From the NCBI RefSeq assembly GCF_000719705.1, contig NZ_JOHO01000009.1, forward strand, positions 121,542 through 185,541: a stretch of 64,000 nucleotides of DNA. Direction: 5' to 3'. Below the pieces are notes generated by a model. The model did not search any database and was not told where the DNA came from. It saw only the letters and a list, made by a program, of their open reading frames with translations. Every line of letters starts with the position of its first letter. The first letter of the stretch is position 1. Below are positions 1 through 9,085 of this stretch, in pieces. A program made the translations under genes and the position numbers. This DNA comes from Streptomyces sp. NRRL S-350 (lineage in GTDB: Bacteria > Actinomycetota > Actinomycetes > Streptomycetales > Streptomycetaceae).

Positions 1-1
1 G

Positions 2-244
2 CGCCGCACCGAGAGCTACCAGGGCGACGACTGGGTGGTCCAGACGGTCGCCGGGACGGCGGGGCGGTTCTACCGCTGCCCGGGCTGCGACCAGGAGATC
101 CCGCCGGGGACGGGCCACGTGGTGGCCTGGCCGATGCACGGCGCGGGGGTCGAGGACCGGCGGCACTGGCACCGCGCGTGCTGGGGAGCGCGGGAGCGCC
201 GGGCCTCCGGCGTCCTGCGGGGCCGCGGCGCTCCGCGCTACTGA
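2..244 (+). CDS. C-terminus of a small conserved actinobacterial protein (Cys/His-rich), truncated by the window edge
   Basis: The frame is open from base 2 and ends in TGA at 242-244, so only about 80 C-terminal residues are seen and the start lies outside the window. The visible part has a CPGCDQEI motif followed by a HWHRACW motif, a spacing that could bind one zinc ion. From memory, streptomycete homologues are small proteins often labelled 'ATP/GTP-binding protein', a name not supported by any motif visible here. Its function is unknown. It converges on the ABC exporter genes on the other strand. Confidence 0.7.
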   Translation, partial: RRTESYQGDDWVVQTVAGTAGRFYRCPGCDQEIPPGTGHVVAWPMHGAGVEDRRHWHRACWGARERRASGVLRGRGAPRY

Positions 245-261
245 GGCCCCGCACGGGGGCC
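245..261. terminator. Small hairpin between convergent genes
   Basis: GGCCCC and GGGGCC arms flank a 5-nt GCACG loop just after the stop of the first gene and before the end of the permease gene. There is no T tract, which is common for actinomycete terminators. The stem is short, so this is tentative. Confidence 0.35.
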
Positions 262-269
262 CAACCGCC

Positions 270-1037
270 CTACGCGTCCCGCTTCTTGAGCACCAGCGCG
301 CCCCCGGCCAGGGCCGCGGCCGTCCAGGCGAGGCAGATGAGGAAGCCGGGCCACGGCCCGTACGGCTGGCCGTGCTGCTCGTACACCAGCAGCATCCGCG
401 AGCCGGCGTAGTCGGGGAAGTAGTGGGCCAGCGTCTTGACCTTCGGCACTGCCGAGAGGATCGGCGAGAGCAGGAAGAAGAACGGCACCAGCACGCCGAG
501 CGCGAGGGTCTGGTTGTGCAGCATCGTGGTGACGCCCGCCGAGAACAGGCAGAGCATCGTCAGGTACAGCGCGGCGCCGAAGACCGCGCGCAGCACGTGC
601 GGCTCGCCGAGGCCGGTGGAGTGCGAGCCGAGCAGCGCCTGGCCGACGAAGAAGGTGACGAAGGCCGTCACCACCGAGACCCCGAGGGCCATCGCGCCCA
701 GCACCGCGGCCTTGCCGGTGAGCAGGGTGCCGCGCTGCGGGACGGCGGCCAGGGTGACCCGGATCATGCCGGTGCTGTACTCGTTGCCGATGGCCAGCAC
801 GCCGAAGACGATGATGGCGAGCTCGCCGAGCATGATGCCGGAGAAGGCCGTCCCGGTGGCGTCGAACGGGGACTGGTCGTTGCGGCGGAACTCGGCGAAG
901 TTGTTGTTGGTGAGCAGGGACAGCAGCGCGCCGATGCCGACGGTGACGACGAAGGTCAGCGCGAGCGTCCAGACCGTCGAGCGGACGCTGCTGATCTTCG
1001 TCCACTCGGAGCGCAGGATCGCCGGGAAGGACGCCAT
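270..1037 (-). CDS. ABC-2 type exporter, membrane permease subunit
   Basis: This 255-residue protein has about six hydrophobic segments, the first near residues 20-45 after a short cytoplasmic N-terminus (MASFPAILRSEWTKI). That is the usual opening of actinobacterial ABC-2 permeases that pair with a separate ATPase. It starts at ATG 1037 with AGGAGG about 8 nt upstream. One base separates it from the stop of the ATPase gene upstream, so the two are translationally coupled and form one transporter. The substrate cannot be read from sequence; families of this type export drugs, peptides or lipids. Confidence 0.85.
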   Translation of the reverse strand: MASFPAILRSEWTKISSVRSTVWTLALTFVVTVGIGALLSLLTNNNFAEFRRNDQSPFDATGTAFSGIMLGELAIIVFGVLAIGNEYSTGMIRVTLAAVPQRGTLLTGKAAVLGAMALGVSVVTAFVTFFVGQALLGSHSTGLGEPHVLRAVFGAALYLTMLCLFSAGVTTMLHNQTLALGVLVPFFFLLSPILSAVPKVKTLAHYFPDYAGSRMLLVYEQHGQPYGPWPGFLICLAWTAAALAGGALVLKKRDA

Positions 1038-1038
1038 G

Positions 1039-2067
1039 TCAGTTCTCCTCCTGCCGTGCCGCGGTGGTCTGCCGGGAGCCGCCGGCCTTCCAGCCGGAGC
1101 CCCAGCCGGCGGACGCGCCGGCCGCGTCCCGGTCCGGGCCGCCGGCCGTGTCCCGGCCCGGTCCGCCGCCCGCGTGGTACTCCACCGAGTCGGCCGTCAT
1201 CTGCATGAACGCCTCCTCCAACGAGGCCTGCTGCGGGCTGAGTTCGTGCAGCACCACGCCGTTGGCCGCGGCCAGTTCGCCGAGCCGCGCGAGGTCGCCG
1301 TCGACGACCTCGTACGAGCCGTCCGGGCCGGGCTCGGGGCGCAGCCCGGCGTCGGCCAGCACGTCGAGCAGCCGCTCGGGCTCCGGGCTGCGCAGCCGTA
1401 CGGCGGAGCGGGAGTTGCGCCGGATGAACTCCGGCATCGGCAGGTCGGCGAGCAGCCGGCCCTTGCCGATGACCACCAGGTGGTCGGCGGTGACGGCCAT
1501 CTCGCTCATCAGGTGGGAGGAGACGAAGACCGTCCGGCCGTCGGCGGCGAGGCGCTTCATGAGGTTGCGGATCCAGAGGATGCCCTCCGGGTCCAGGCCG
1601 TTGACCGGCTCGTCGAACATGACGATCTCCGGGTCGCCGAGCAGGGCGGAGGCGATGCCCAGGCGCTGGCCCATGCCGAGCGAGAAGCCACGGGCCCGCT
1701 TGCGGGCGACCGGGGTGAGGCCGACCAGGGCGAGCACCTCGTCCACCCGGCGCGTCGGGATGCGGTTGCTCTGGGCGAGCCAGAGCAGGTGGTCGCGGGC
1801 GGTGCGGCCGGGGTGGACGGCCTTGGCCTCCAGCAGCGCGCCGATGTACTTGAGGGGCTCGCTGAGCTGCCCGTAGCGCTTGCCGTCGATGGTGACCCGG
1901 CCGCCGGTGGGGCGGTCGAGGTCGAGGATCATGCGCATGGTGGTGGACTTGCCGGCGCCGTTGGGGCCGAGGAAGCCGGTCACCACCCCCCGGGGGACGG
2001 TGAAGCTGAGCCGGTCCACCGCGAGCGTCTTGCCGTAACGTTTGGTCAGGTCGTGCAACTCGATCAT
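1039..2067 (-). CDS. ABC exporter ATP-binding subunit (DrrA/BcrA-like)
   Basis: This 342-residue ATPase powers the adjacent permease. Walker A GPNGAGKST lies at residues 34-42, followed by a signature of the FSLGMGQRLGIA type and Walker B EIVMFDEP. The C-terminal domain after about residue 215 ends in a Gly/Asp/Ala-rich tail. ATG 2067 is chosen because MIELHDLTKRYG is the normal beginning of the family and an AGGGAG site precedes it; an in-frame upstream extension to 2211 lacks family similarity. It is the first gene of a two-gene operon that diverges from the hydrolase gene. Confidence 0.9.
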   Translation of the reverse strand: MIELHDLTKRYGKTLAVDRLSFTVPRGVVTGFLGPNGAGKSTTMRMILDLDRPTGGRVTIDGKRYGQLSEPLKYIGALLEAKAVHPGRTARDHLLWLAQSNRIPTRRVDEVLALVGLTPVARKRARGFSLGMGQRLGIASALLGDPEIVMFDEPVNGLDPEGILWIRNLMKRLAADGRTVFVSSHLMSEMAVTADHLVVIGKGRLLADLPMPEFIRRNSRSAVRLRSPEPERLLDVLADAGLRPEPGPDGSYEVVDGDLARLGELAAANGVVLHELSPQQASLEEAFMQMTADSVEYHAGGGPGRDTAGGPDRDAAGASAGWGSGWKAGGSRQTTAARQEEN

Positions 2068-2147
2068 TCGCGCTCCCTTGCTCTCTGGCAGGCTAGGACA
2101 AAGCGGATATCGCGGCCCGCTGAGTGGGCCCCTCGGGCGCGCCGGAA

Positions 2148-2153
2148 TACGGT
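2148..2153 (+). promoter_or_regulatory. Candidate -10 box of a leaderless hydrolase mRNA
   Basis: TACGGT ends 6 nt before ATG 2160 and no Shine-Dalgarno sequence is present. This is the layout expected when transcription begins at the start codon. No convincing -35 is visible. Confidence 0.45.
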
Positions 2154-2159
2154 GGCCCC

Positions 2160-2957
2160 ATGACCCAGCTCCCCTCCGCAGTGTCCGTCCGCGAGAGCGG
2201 TACCGGAACACCCCTCGTGCTGCTGCACGCCTTTCCGTTGAACGCCTCGATGTGGTCGTCCCAGCTGGACACGCTGCCCGGCCTGACCGGGGACGGGGCC
2301 CGGGTGCTCGCCCCCGACCAGAGGGGTTTCGGCGGCACCGAGCTGGGCGTCGACGAGCCCTCGCTGGACCTGGTCGCCGACGACCTCGCGCTGCTGCTGG
2401 ACGCGGCCGGGATCGAGCGCGCGGTGGTCGGCGGGATCTCCATGGGCGGCTACGTTGCGCTGGCCTTCGCCCGCCGCCACCCCGGCCGGCTCTCCGGCCT
2501 GCTGCTCGCCAACACCCGGGCCACCGCCGACACCGACGCGGTGCGGGCCAACCGGGAGCGGATCGCGGCCGCCGTCACCGCGCGCGGCAGCGTGCGGCTG
2601 CTGCTGGACGAGCAGGTGGCGGCCGGGCAGCTCGGGCCCGACTCGCAGCACCTCGTGGCCCGGGTGGAGGCGATGGTCGCGGCCGCGTCCCCGGAGGCCG
2701 TCGCCTGGGCCCACCGGGCCATGGCGGCCCGCCCGGAGTCCCTGGACGTACTGGCCGCGCTGCGGGTGCCGGTCGCCGTCGTGACGGGGGCCCAGGACCC
2801 GCTGGTGGCGCCGGAGGAGGCCGAACTGATGGTCCGGGCCCGCCCGGACGCCGAACTGACCGTCATCCCCCGGGCGGGCCACCTGAGCGCCCTGGAGACG
2901 CCCGAGGCCTTCGACGACGCCGTCCGCGCCCTGTTGGCCCGGGTGGCCGCCGGATGA
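2160..2957 (+). CDS. Alpha/beta hydrolase
   Basis: This 265-residue soluble enzyme has the alpha/beta-hydrolase fold. It carries an oxyanion-hole motif LLHAFPLNASMW near residue 21 and the nucleophile elbow GGISMGG with Ser94. An acid-loop Asp follows in TGAQDPLVAP, and the catalytic His is in RAGHLSALE near the C-terminus, so the triad looks complete. Family members hydrolyse esters, lactones (3-oxoadipate enol-lactone), peroxides or haloalkanes; the substrate is not predictable here. ATG 2160 is preferred over the in-frame ATG 2124 because similarity begins there. It overlaps the next gene by four bases (ATGA). Confidence 0.85.
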   Translation: MTQLPSAVSVRESGTGTPLVLLHAFPLNASMWSSQLDTLPGLTGDGARVLAPDQRGFGGTELGVDEPSLDLVADDLALLLDAAGIERAVVGGISMGGYVALAFARRHPGRLSGLLLANTRATADTDAVRANRERIAAAVTARGSVRLLLDEQVAAGQLGPDSQHLVARVEAMVAAASPEAVAWAHRAMAARPESLDVLAALRVPVAVVTGAQDPLVAPEEAELMVRARPDAELTVIPRAGHLSALETPEAFDDAVRALLARVAAG

Positions 2958-3274
2958 GCCAGGAGAGCCAGGACGCGGCCGCCTGGGACTTCTCGGCGCT
3001 GGAGGTGAGCGGCCGGATGCCGGTGACCAACCGGAGCGAGGGGCTGGTCGAGCTGACGCTGGAACCGCTCGGCGAGGACTACTGGATGCGGCCGGGGGAG
3101 ACCTTCATCGTCACCTCGTACGGCGACTACGGCCCCGGGCACCCCTTCGAGGTGCAGTACTGGCCCGACTCGGTGTCGGTGTGGTGCACCTCCTGGTACG
3201 GCACCGTCTCCGACGACGAGGGCAACCAGCTCAGCAGCGGCCACCAGCGGCCGGACGGCGCCTACCCCCGGTAG
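2954..3274 (+). CDS. Small conserved hypothetical protein coupled to the hydrolase
   Basis: This 106-residue acidic protein begins inside the stop codon of the hydrolase gene, so it is translationally coupled. It is rich in Trp, Tyr, Gly and Asp (for example EDYWMRPGET and VWCTSWYG). It has no signal peptide or membrane segment, and I recognise no domain. A bidirectional hairpin follows it. Coupling suggests a partner or accessory of the hydrolase, but that is inference only. Confidence 0.7.
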   Translation: MSQESQDAAAWDFSALEVSGRMPVTNRSEGLVELTLEPLGEDYWMRPGETFIVTSYGDYGPGHPFEVQYWPDSVSVWCTSWYGTVSDDEGNQLSSGHQRPDGAYPR

Positions 3275-3311
3275 CAGAACGACCCGAGGTGATGACGGCG
3301 AGACAGCCGAC

Positions 3312-3339
3312 AGGCCCTCACCCTGGCGGGTGAGGGCCT
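3312..3339. terminator. Bidirectional terminator
   Basis: Perfect 12-bp arms (AGGCCCTCACCC / GGGTGAGGGCCT) surround a TGGC loop between the convergent ends of the small hypothetical gene and filP. Confidence 0.8.
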
Positions 3340-3353
3340 GCGGTGTCCCGGCG

Positions 3354-4283
3354 TCAGCGCGACTGCTGGGCGGGCACGCCCATGGTGTCGTCGTTCGGCA
3401 GCGAGGCGGCGGCCACGGCCGCGCCCGTCAGCGTCGCCAGCATCTCGCGGACGTTGGTCAGCTGCGCGTTGATGCTGTCGCGGCGGTTGGTGAGCGCCGC
3501 CAGCTCGCGCTCGGATTCGCTGCGGATGCGGTCCGCCTTGGCGTTGGCGTCCGCCACGATGTCCTCGGACTGGCGCTGCGCCGTCTCGACGGTCTGGCGG
3601 GCGCGGCGCTCGGCGTCCGTGCGCAGCTTCTCGGCCTCCAGGCGCAGCTGCTCGGCCCGGTGCTCGATCTCGGCCAGGCGCTTCTCGGCCTTGGCCTGAC
3701 GGGCGGCCAGGTCCCGCTCGGACTGCTCGCGGCGCTTGGCCAGGTTGGTCTCGAACTCCAGCGCGGCCTGGGCGGCCTTGGTGCGGGTCTCTTCGAAGAG
3801 GGCGTCCGCCTCCTCGCGCTTGTTCTGGGCGTCCTTGTTGGCCTCGGCCCGCAGCTGGGCCGCGTCGCTCTTGGCCTTGTCGACGATCCGCAGGCCCTCG
3901 TCCTCCGCCTTGGCCTTGCGGTCCTTGGCGTAGTTCTCGGCCTCGGTGCGCACCTGCTGGGCGGCGGCCTCGGCGAGCTCGCGGTGCTGCTCGGCGGCGC
4001 GGTGCGCCTCGTCGCGCAGGTCCTTGGCCTCCTCCTCGGCGAGCCGCAGGATCTTCTCGACCCGGGCGCCGAGACCGGCGTACGAGGGCTCCTGCTCGAC
4101 GACCGCCGCCTGGGCGGTCTGGGTCTCCAGGTGGAGCTCCTCGATGCGCTTCTCCAGCGCGCTGATCCGGGTCAATGCACTGTCACGGTCGGCCACCAGC
4201 TTGGTGATCCGCTCGTCGACCTGGGCACGCTCGTACCCACGGCGCACCAGGTCGAAGCCGTGAGGGGAGTGACTGTCGCTCAT
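3354..4283 (-). CDS. filP: FilP, intermediate-filament-like coiled-coil cytoskeletal protein
   Basis: This 309-residue protein is almost entirely charged alpha-helix rich in Ala, Glu, Arg and Lys. It has a short non-coiled head (MSDSHSPHGFDLVRRGYERAQ) and a small Ala-rich tail ending in PAQQSR. Length, composition and position directly downstream of scy match streptomycete FilP, which forms filament networks behind the hyphal tip, contributes to cell stiffness and interacts with DivIVA. The head resembles the DivIVA-type opening (GFD..RRGY...QVD). It starts at ATG 4283 with AGGAAG upstream. The 107-bp gap after scy leaves room for its own promoter. Older annotations call such proteins 'cellulose-binding', which has no support here. 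Confidence 0.9.
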   Translation of the reverse strand: MSDSHSPHGFDLVRRGYERAQVDERITKLVADRDSALTRISALEKRIEELHLETQTAQAAVVEQEPSYAGLGARVEKILRLAEEEAKDLRDEAHRAAEQHRELAEAAAQQVRTEAENYAKDRKAKAEDEGLRIVDKAKSDAAQLRAEANKDAQNKREEADALFEETRTKAAQAALEFETNLAKRREQSERDLAARQAKAEKRLAEIEHRAEQLRLEAEKLRTDAERRARQTVETAQRQSEDIVADANAKADRIRSESERELAALTNRRDSINAQLTNVREMLATLTGAAVAAASLPNDDTMGVPAQQSR

Positions 4284-4390
4284 GGGGTTCTGGGCTTCCT
4301 GTCGTCAAACCGCTGAGGTGGTTGAGGGAATCCTGACACGGTACCGGAGTGTCGACGGTGAAACGCCGTCGTCTCGCGGACAATGTCCGC

Positions 4391-7300
4391 TCAATCGGGT
4401 GGCGCGTTCTTGGAACGATTGCCACCCGACCGGGGGGAGCCGACTCCGGCACCGGCCTTGGCCCCCCCGTCCTTCTTGCTGCTGCTTCCCCCGTTGGCCT
4501 GGGCGACCGGTGACGGTGCCTCGAACGCCTCCAGCGCGGACAGCACGTCCTGCACCCTGGAGATCTCGGTGTTGATGTCCTTGCGGCGGCGCACCAGCTC
4601 GTCCAGCTCGCGCCGGCCCTCGTCGGTGACCCGCTTCGCCTCGGTCTTGGCCTCGGCGAGCAGCCGCTCCGCCTCCGCCCGCGCCAGCTCGACCTGCTCG
4701 TCCGCGGTCCGCTCCGCGTCCCGCAGGCGCTTCTCCGCCTCGGCGGCCGCCTTCTCCAGCCGCTCCTCGGCCTCGGCCTCGGACGACTGCAGCTTCGCCT
4801 CGGCCTTCCCGATGAGCGACTCGGCGCGCTCGGTGGAGTTGGCGAGCTTGGTCTCCGCCTCCTTCAGCAGGCCCTCGGCCTTGCGGACGGCCGACAGCCG
4901 GACCTTGCTGGCCTCGGCGGAGGCCTCCGAGGTGAGCTCGCTCGCGCGCTCCTCGGCGGCGGCGACCAGGGCCGCGGCGCGGTCCTCGGCCTCGGCGACG
5001 GTGGCGACCGCCTGCTCCTCGGCCTCGGTCAGCTGCTCCTGGGCGGCCGTCACCAGCGCGTCCACCCGCTCGCCGGCCGACTTCATGGCCGCCGCGTTCT
5101 CCTTGCGGGCACGCTCGTGCAGCGCCTCCACCTCGGCGTCGGTGCGCTCGCGCAGCTCCTCGGCGCGCTCGCGGATCGCGGTGGCGTCCCGGCGGGCCTC
5201 GGCGAGCAGTGCGTCCGCGTCGGAGCGGCCCTTCTCGACCGCGGCCTGACCGGCCGCCTCGCCGGCGGCGACCAGCCGGTCGGCCTCCTTGCGGGCGGCG
5301 GCGACCATCGCGTCGGCCTGCTCCTCGGCGGCGGCGGTGGTGGCCAGCGCGGTCGTCTGGGCGTCCTCGCCGAGCGACTCGGCGTCGGCGAAGGCCTTCT
5401 CCAGGACGGCCTTGGCGTGGTCGCGGGTGGCCTTGTCGAACTGCTCGGCGGCCTCCCGGGTCTGCGCGTCGTAGGCGTCGGCGCGGGCGTGGGTGGCGCT
5501 GTCGTACTCGTCGGCCAGGGTGCGGGTGGCCAGGGCGTACTCCTCGGCCTCGGCGTGCAGCGCGGCGGCCAGTTCCTCGGCTTCGGCCACCGTCCGGCCG
5601 GCCTGTGCCCGGGCCTCGGCGCGCAGCTGCTCGGCGGCCTCCTGCGCGGCGCGCAGCTCGGCCTCGGCGTCGGCGCGCACCCGGGCGTCGTACGCCTGGG
5701 CCTCGGCGCGCTGCCGGCCCAGCTCCGCCTCGACGGCCTCGCGCTCGGCGGCCAGTTCCAGCTCGGTGCGCTCGCGCAGCTCGGCGGCGTACCGGTCGGC
5801 GGCCGCGCGCTGCTCGGCGGTCTCGCGCTCGGCGACGGCCCGCAGGTCGGCGGTCTCGCGCTCGGCGAGCTCGCGGACCTCCGCCGCGTAGGCGTCGGCG
5901 GCCGCGCGCTGCTCGGCGGTCTCGCGCTCGGCCAGCGCGCGCAGCTCGGTGGTCTCGCGGTCGGCGAGGTCGCGCACCTCGGCGGCGGCCAGCTCGGCCG
6001 CCTCGCGGACCTCCTCGGCCTCCCGTTCGGCGGTGGCCCTGAGCGCGGCGATCTGCTCGGCGGCGGCCTCGTGCATGCCGGCCACCGACTGGCGGACCCC
6101 GGCGGCCTCCTCCTCGGCGGCGGCGACCAGCCCGGCGCCCTCGGCCTCGGCGGCGGCGATCAGCTCGGCACGGTCGGCCTTGGCCTGCTCCAGCTCGGCG
6201 GCGGCCTCGGCGCGGATGCCGTCGGCGGTGGCGCGGGCCTCGGACAGCTCGCGGCCGGCCTCGGCGCGGACGGTCTCGGCCTGCTCGTTGGCCAGTGCCA
6301 GCTCGGCGGCGGCCTTCTCCCTGGTGGCCTTGGCGTCCTTGGCGGACTCCGCCCGGCGCTGCTCGGCGGCGGCTTCGGCGCGCTCCAGGAGCTGGTCGGC
6401 GGCCTCGCGCTGCTCGGCGGCGTACGTCTCGGCGGCCTGGCGGAGCTCGGCGGTCTCGGCGGCGGTGCGCTCGGTGAGCTCGGCGGCGTGCTGCTCGGCG
6501 TCGGTGCGGACGCGGTCGGCGTAGGCCTCGGCGGCCTCCCGCTGCTCGGTGGTCTCGCGCTCGGCGACGGCCCGCAGCTCGGCGACGGCCTGCTCGGCTT
6601 CGGCCCGTACCCCGGCGGCGTAGCGGTCGGTGCGCTCGGTCAGTTCGGCGGCGTGCTGCTCGGCGTCGGTGCGGACGCGGTCGGCGTAGGCCTCGGCGGC
6701 CTCGCGCTGCTGGGTGGTCTCGCGCTGGGCGACGGCCCGCAGCTCGGCGGTCTCGGCGGCGGTGCGCTCGGTCAGTTCGGCGGCGGCCTGCTCGGCCTGC
6801 TCGCGGGCGGCCTGGGCGGCGGCCAGCTGCTCGGCGGTCTCCTCGCGTTCGCGAACCAGCCCGGCGGCGGCCTCCTCGCGCTCGCGCCGGCTCTCCTCGC
6901 GCAGGGCGTTCGCGGCGGCCTCGGCCTCGGCCCTGGTCCGGGCGGCCTCGGTGTCGGCCTCGGTGCGGACCCGCTCGGAGTCGGCCACCGCGGCATCCCG
7001 TACGGCCTTCGCGTCGGCCTGCGCCTCGGCGGCCAGGGCCTGCGCCGCAGCGTTCGCCTCGGCGCGCACCCGCTGGTCGAACTCCGTTGCCTCGCGCCGG
7101 AGTTCGGCGGTCTCCCGCTCGGCGGCGGCACGGTTCTCGGCGGCCGCGGCCTTGGCGGCGGAGAGCGCGTCCTGGCCCTGCTGCTCGGCGGTGGCGGTGA
7201 TCTTCTCGGCCTCGGCGCGGGCCCGGGCCAGGGTCTGCTCGGCCCGCCCCTGGGTCTCGGCGGCCTGCTCCTGGGCCTGCTCGCGCAGCCGCTCGATCTC

Positions 7301-9085
7301 GCCGGCCGCACCCGCCCGCAGCTCGTCCGCGTCGGCCTTGGCCTTGGTGAGCAGTTCCTCGGCGTTCTTCGCCGACTCCTCGATCTGCACCACGGCCTGG
7401 CGGCGGGCCTCACCGCGGACCCGGTCGGCCTCGGCCGCGGCCTGGGCGCGCAGCTCCTCGGCCTCGGCGCGCAACCGGGCCGCCTCGTCCTGCATCTGCT
7501 CGATCCGCTCGCGGATCGCGGCGGCGTCGTCGAGGGCGGCGTTCTGGGCCTGCTCGACGGCGGCCTGCGCCTGCTCGCGCAGCCGCTGTGCCTCGGCGGC
7601 GGCCTCGGCGCGGATCCGCTCGGCCTCGGCGGCGGCCTCGCCGCGGGCGGCCTCGGCGTCCTGGTTGGCCCGTCCGAGCACCTCCTCGGCGGTCTTGGCA
7701 GCCTTGGCGAGGTGCACGGTGGCGTCCTTGGCGCCGGCCGCCCGGCCCTCCTCCTCGGCCTCGCTGCGCAGTCGCTGCGCCTCGGCCTCGGTCTGTGCCC
7801 GCAGCTCGGCGAGGTCCCGCTCGGCCCGGGCGCGCAGTTCGGCGATCGCCGCCTCGGCCTCGGCGCGCAGCTGGGCGGCGACCGACTCGGCGGTGGCCCG
7901 AAGCCGCTCGCTCTCCTCGGCGGCGGCGGCCTTGGCGGCGTCGGCCTCGGCCTGCTTGGTGGCCGCCGCGGTCCGTACGGCCTCGGCCTCGGCGCGGATC
8001 GCCTCGGCCTCCTTGGTGGCCTGCGCCACCATGCGGGCCACCTCGGCCCGGGCGGTCTGCGAGCGCTGCTCGTTGGCGGCCTCGCCGTCGGCGACCTTGC
8101 GTTCGGCGGCGGCCTCGGCGTCGGCCTGGAGCTGTTCGGCGGCCTGCTCGGCCTGGGCGCGCAGCTCGGCGGCCTCGCGACGGGTGCGTTCGGCCTCGGC
8201 GATCGCCTCGGCGCGCAGCCGCTCTATCTCGGCCTTGGCGGCGGCGAGCTGCTGCTCGGCCCGGGCCTGTTCGACGGCGGCCTGCTCCTTGAGCCGGCCG
8301 ATCTCGGCGTGCGCGACGGTCAGCTGCTGTTCGGCGGCGACGTGGGCGGCGGCCAGCTCCTGCTGGGCCTGGCCGCGGGCGGCGTCCACGTCCGCGGCGG
8401 CCTGGGCGCCGGCCTGCTGGGCCTGCTGGGAGGCGGCGCGCAGCAGGCGCTCGGCGTCGCTCTGGGCGCGCTGGAGGGCGGCCTCGGCGGCGGCGTGGGC
8501 CTCGCCGCGGGCGGCGTCCACGTCGGCGGCGGTCTGGGCGCGGGCCTGGTCGGCGAGGGCGACGGCCTCCGCGCGGGCGGCGGCGACCATCCGCTCGGCC
8601 TCGACGCGGGCCTCCTGCAGCAGGCGCTGGGCCTCCTGCTCGGAGCCGGCCCGGGTCTGCTCGGCCCAGCCGTTGACGTGCTGCTCGGCGGCGCGGCGCA
8701 GCTCGGCGAGCTCGTCCTCCAGCTGGCGGCGGCGGGCGGCGAGCTCGGCCTCCAGGCGGGCGGTGCGCTCGGCGGCCTCGGCCATGATCCGCTGGGTGGC
8801 GGCCTGGGAGTCGCGCAGCTGGCGCTCGGCGTCGGCACGCAGCTGCTGGGCCTGCATCTCGGCGGTGCGGAGCATCTGCTCGGCCTGGCCGGAGACGGCG
8901 TCGAAGGCGCGCGGCTGGGCGAGCATGCGGCGGGACTCGTGCAGCTTCGCCCGCAGCACCTCCACCTGGTAGGCGAGGTCCTCGGCATGCTCGACTGCCT
9001 TGTCCCGCTCCTTCCGAGTCCGACCCATCTCGGCCTCGAACTGGGAGAGGTGATCGTCAACCTCGTAGCGGTCGTTGCCCCGCAC
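4391..9085 (-). CDS. scy: Scy, giant coiled-coil polarity scaffold
   Basis: This protein of about 1564 residues is built almost wholly of Ala/Glu/Arg-rich coiled coil and matches the Streptomyces cytoskeletal element Scy. Scy gathers DivIVA and FilP at hyphal tips to set polarity and branching. The N-terminus (NDRYEVDDHLSQFEAEMGR, then HAEDLAYQVEVLRAKLHE) is the recognisable conserved head. The body is hendecad-type repeats such as AEREATEQREAAEAYADR, with a 55-residue repeat visible at DNA level. S. coelicolor Scy is about 1326 residues by memory, so this copy is expanded. GTG 9085 is chosen because the conserved head begins there; an in-frame ATG at 9202 would add 39 Pro/Gly-rich residues. 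filP follows on the same strand. Confidence 0.9.
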   Translation of the reverse strand: MRGNDRYEVDDHLSQFEAEMGRTRKERDKAVEHAEDLAYQVEVLRAKLHESRRMLAQPRAFDAVSGQAEQMLRTAEMQAQQLRADAERQLRDSQAATQRIMAEAAERTARLEAELAARRRQLEDELAELRRAAEQHVNGWAEQTRAGSEQEAQRLLQEARVEAERMVAAARAEAVALADQARAQTAADVDAARGEAHAAAEAALQRAQSDAERLLRAASQQAQQAGAQAAADVDAARGQAQQELAAAHVAAEQQLTVAHAEIGRLKEQAAVEQARAEQQLAAAKAEIERLRAEAIAEAERTRREAAELRAQAEQAAEQLQADAEAAAERKVADGEAANEQRSQTARAEVARMVAQATKEAEAIRAEAEAVRTAAATKQAEADAAKAAAAEESERLRATAESVAAQLRAEAEAAIAELRARAERDLAELRAQTEAEAQRLRSEAEEEGRAAGAKDATVHLAKAAKTAEEVLGRANQDAEAARGEAAAEAERIRAEAAAEAQRLREQAQAAVEQAQNAALDDAAAIRERIEQMQDEAARLRAEAEELRAQAAAEADRVRGEARRQAVVQIEESAKNAEELLTKAKADADELRAGAAGEIERLREQAQEQAAETQGRAEQTLARARAEAEKITATAEQQGQDALSAAKAAAAENRAAAERETAELRREATEFDQRVRAEANAAAQALAAEAQADAKAVRDAAVADSERVRTEADTEAARTRAEAEAAANALREESRREREEAAAGLVREREETAEQLAAAQAAREQAEQAAAELTERTAAETAELRAVAQRETTQQREAAEAYADRVRTDAEQHAAELTERTDRYAAGVRAEAEQAVAELRAVAERETTEQREAAEAYADRVRTDAEQHAAELTERTAAETAELRQAAETYAAEQREAADQLLERAEAAAEQRRAESAKDAKATREKAAAELALANEQAETVRAEAGRELSEARATADGIRAEAAAELEQAKADRAELIAAAEAEGAGLVAAAEEEAAGVRQSVAGMHEAAAEQIAALRATAEREAEEVREAAELAAAEVRDLADRETTELRALAERETAEQRAAADAYAAEVRELAERETADLRAVAERETAEQRAAADRYAAELRERTELELAAEREAVEAELGRQRAEAQAYDARVRADAEAELRAAQEAAEQLRAEARAQAGRTVAEAEELAAALHAEAEEYALATRTLADEYDSATHARADAYDAQTREAAEQFDKATRDHAKAVLEKAFADAESLGEDAQTTALATTAAAEEQADAMVAAARKEADRLVAAGEAAGQAAVEKGRSDADALLAEARRDATAIRERAEELRERTDAEVEALHERARKENAAAMKSAGERVDALVTAAQEQLTEAEEQAVATVAEAEDRAAALVAAAEERASELTSEASAEASKVRLSAVRKAEGLLKEAETKLANSTERAESLIGKAEAKLQSSEAEAEERLEKAAAEAEKRLRDAERTADEQVELARAEAERLLAEAKTEAKRVTDEGRRELDELVRRRKDINTEISRVQDVLSALEAFEAPSPVAQANGGSSSKKDGGAKAGAGVGSPRSGGNRSKNAPPD
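6464..6749 (-). repeat. Near-identical 121-bp direct repeat with a 165-bp period inside scy
   Basis: Bases 6464-6584 and 6629-6749 match at nearly every position. The offset of 165 bp equals 55 codons, or five hendecads. Weaker copies occur on both sides (for example around 5785-5940 and 6764-6800). The repeat keeps frame, so copy-number change would lengthen or shorten the coiled coil without breaking it. Confidence 0.75.
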
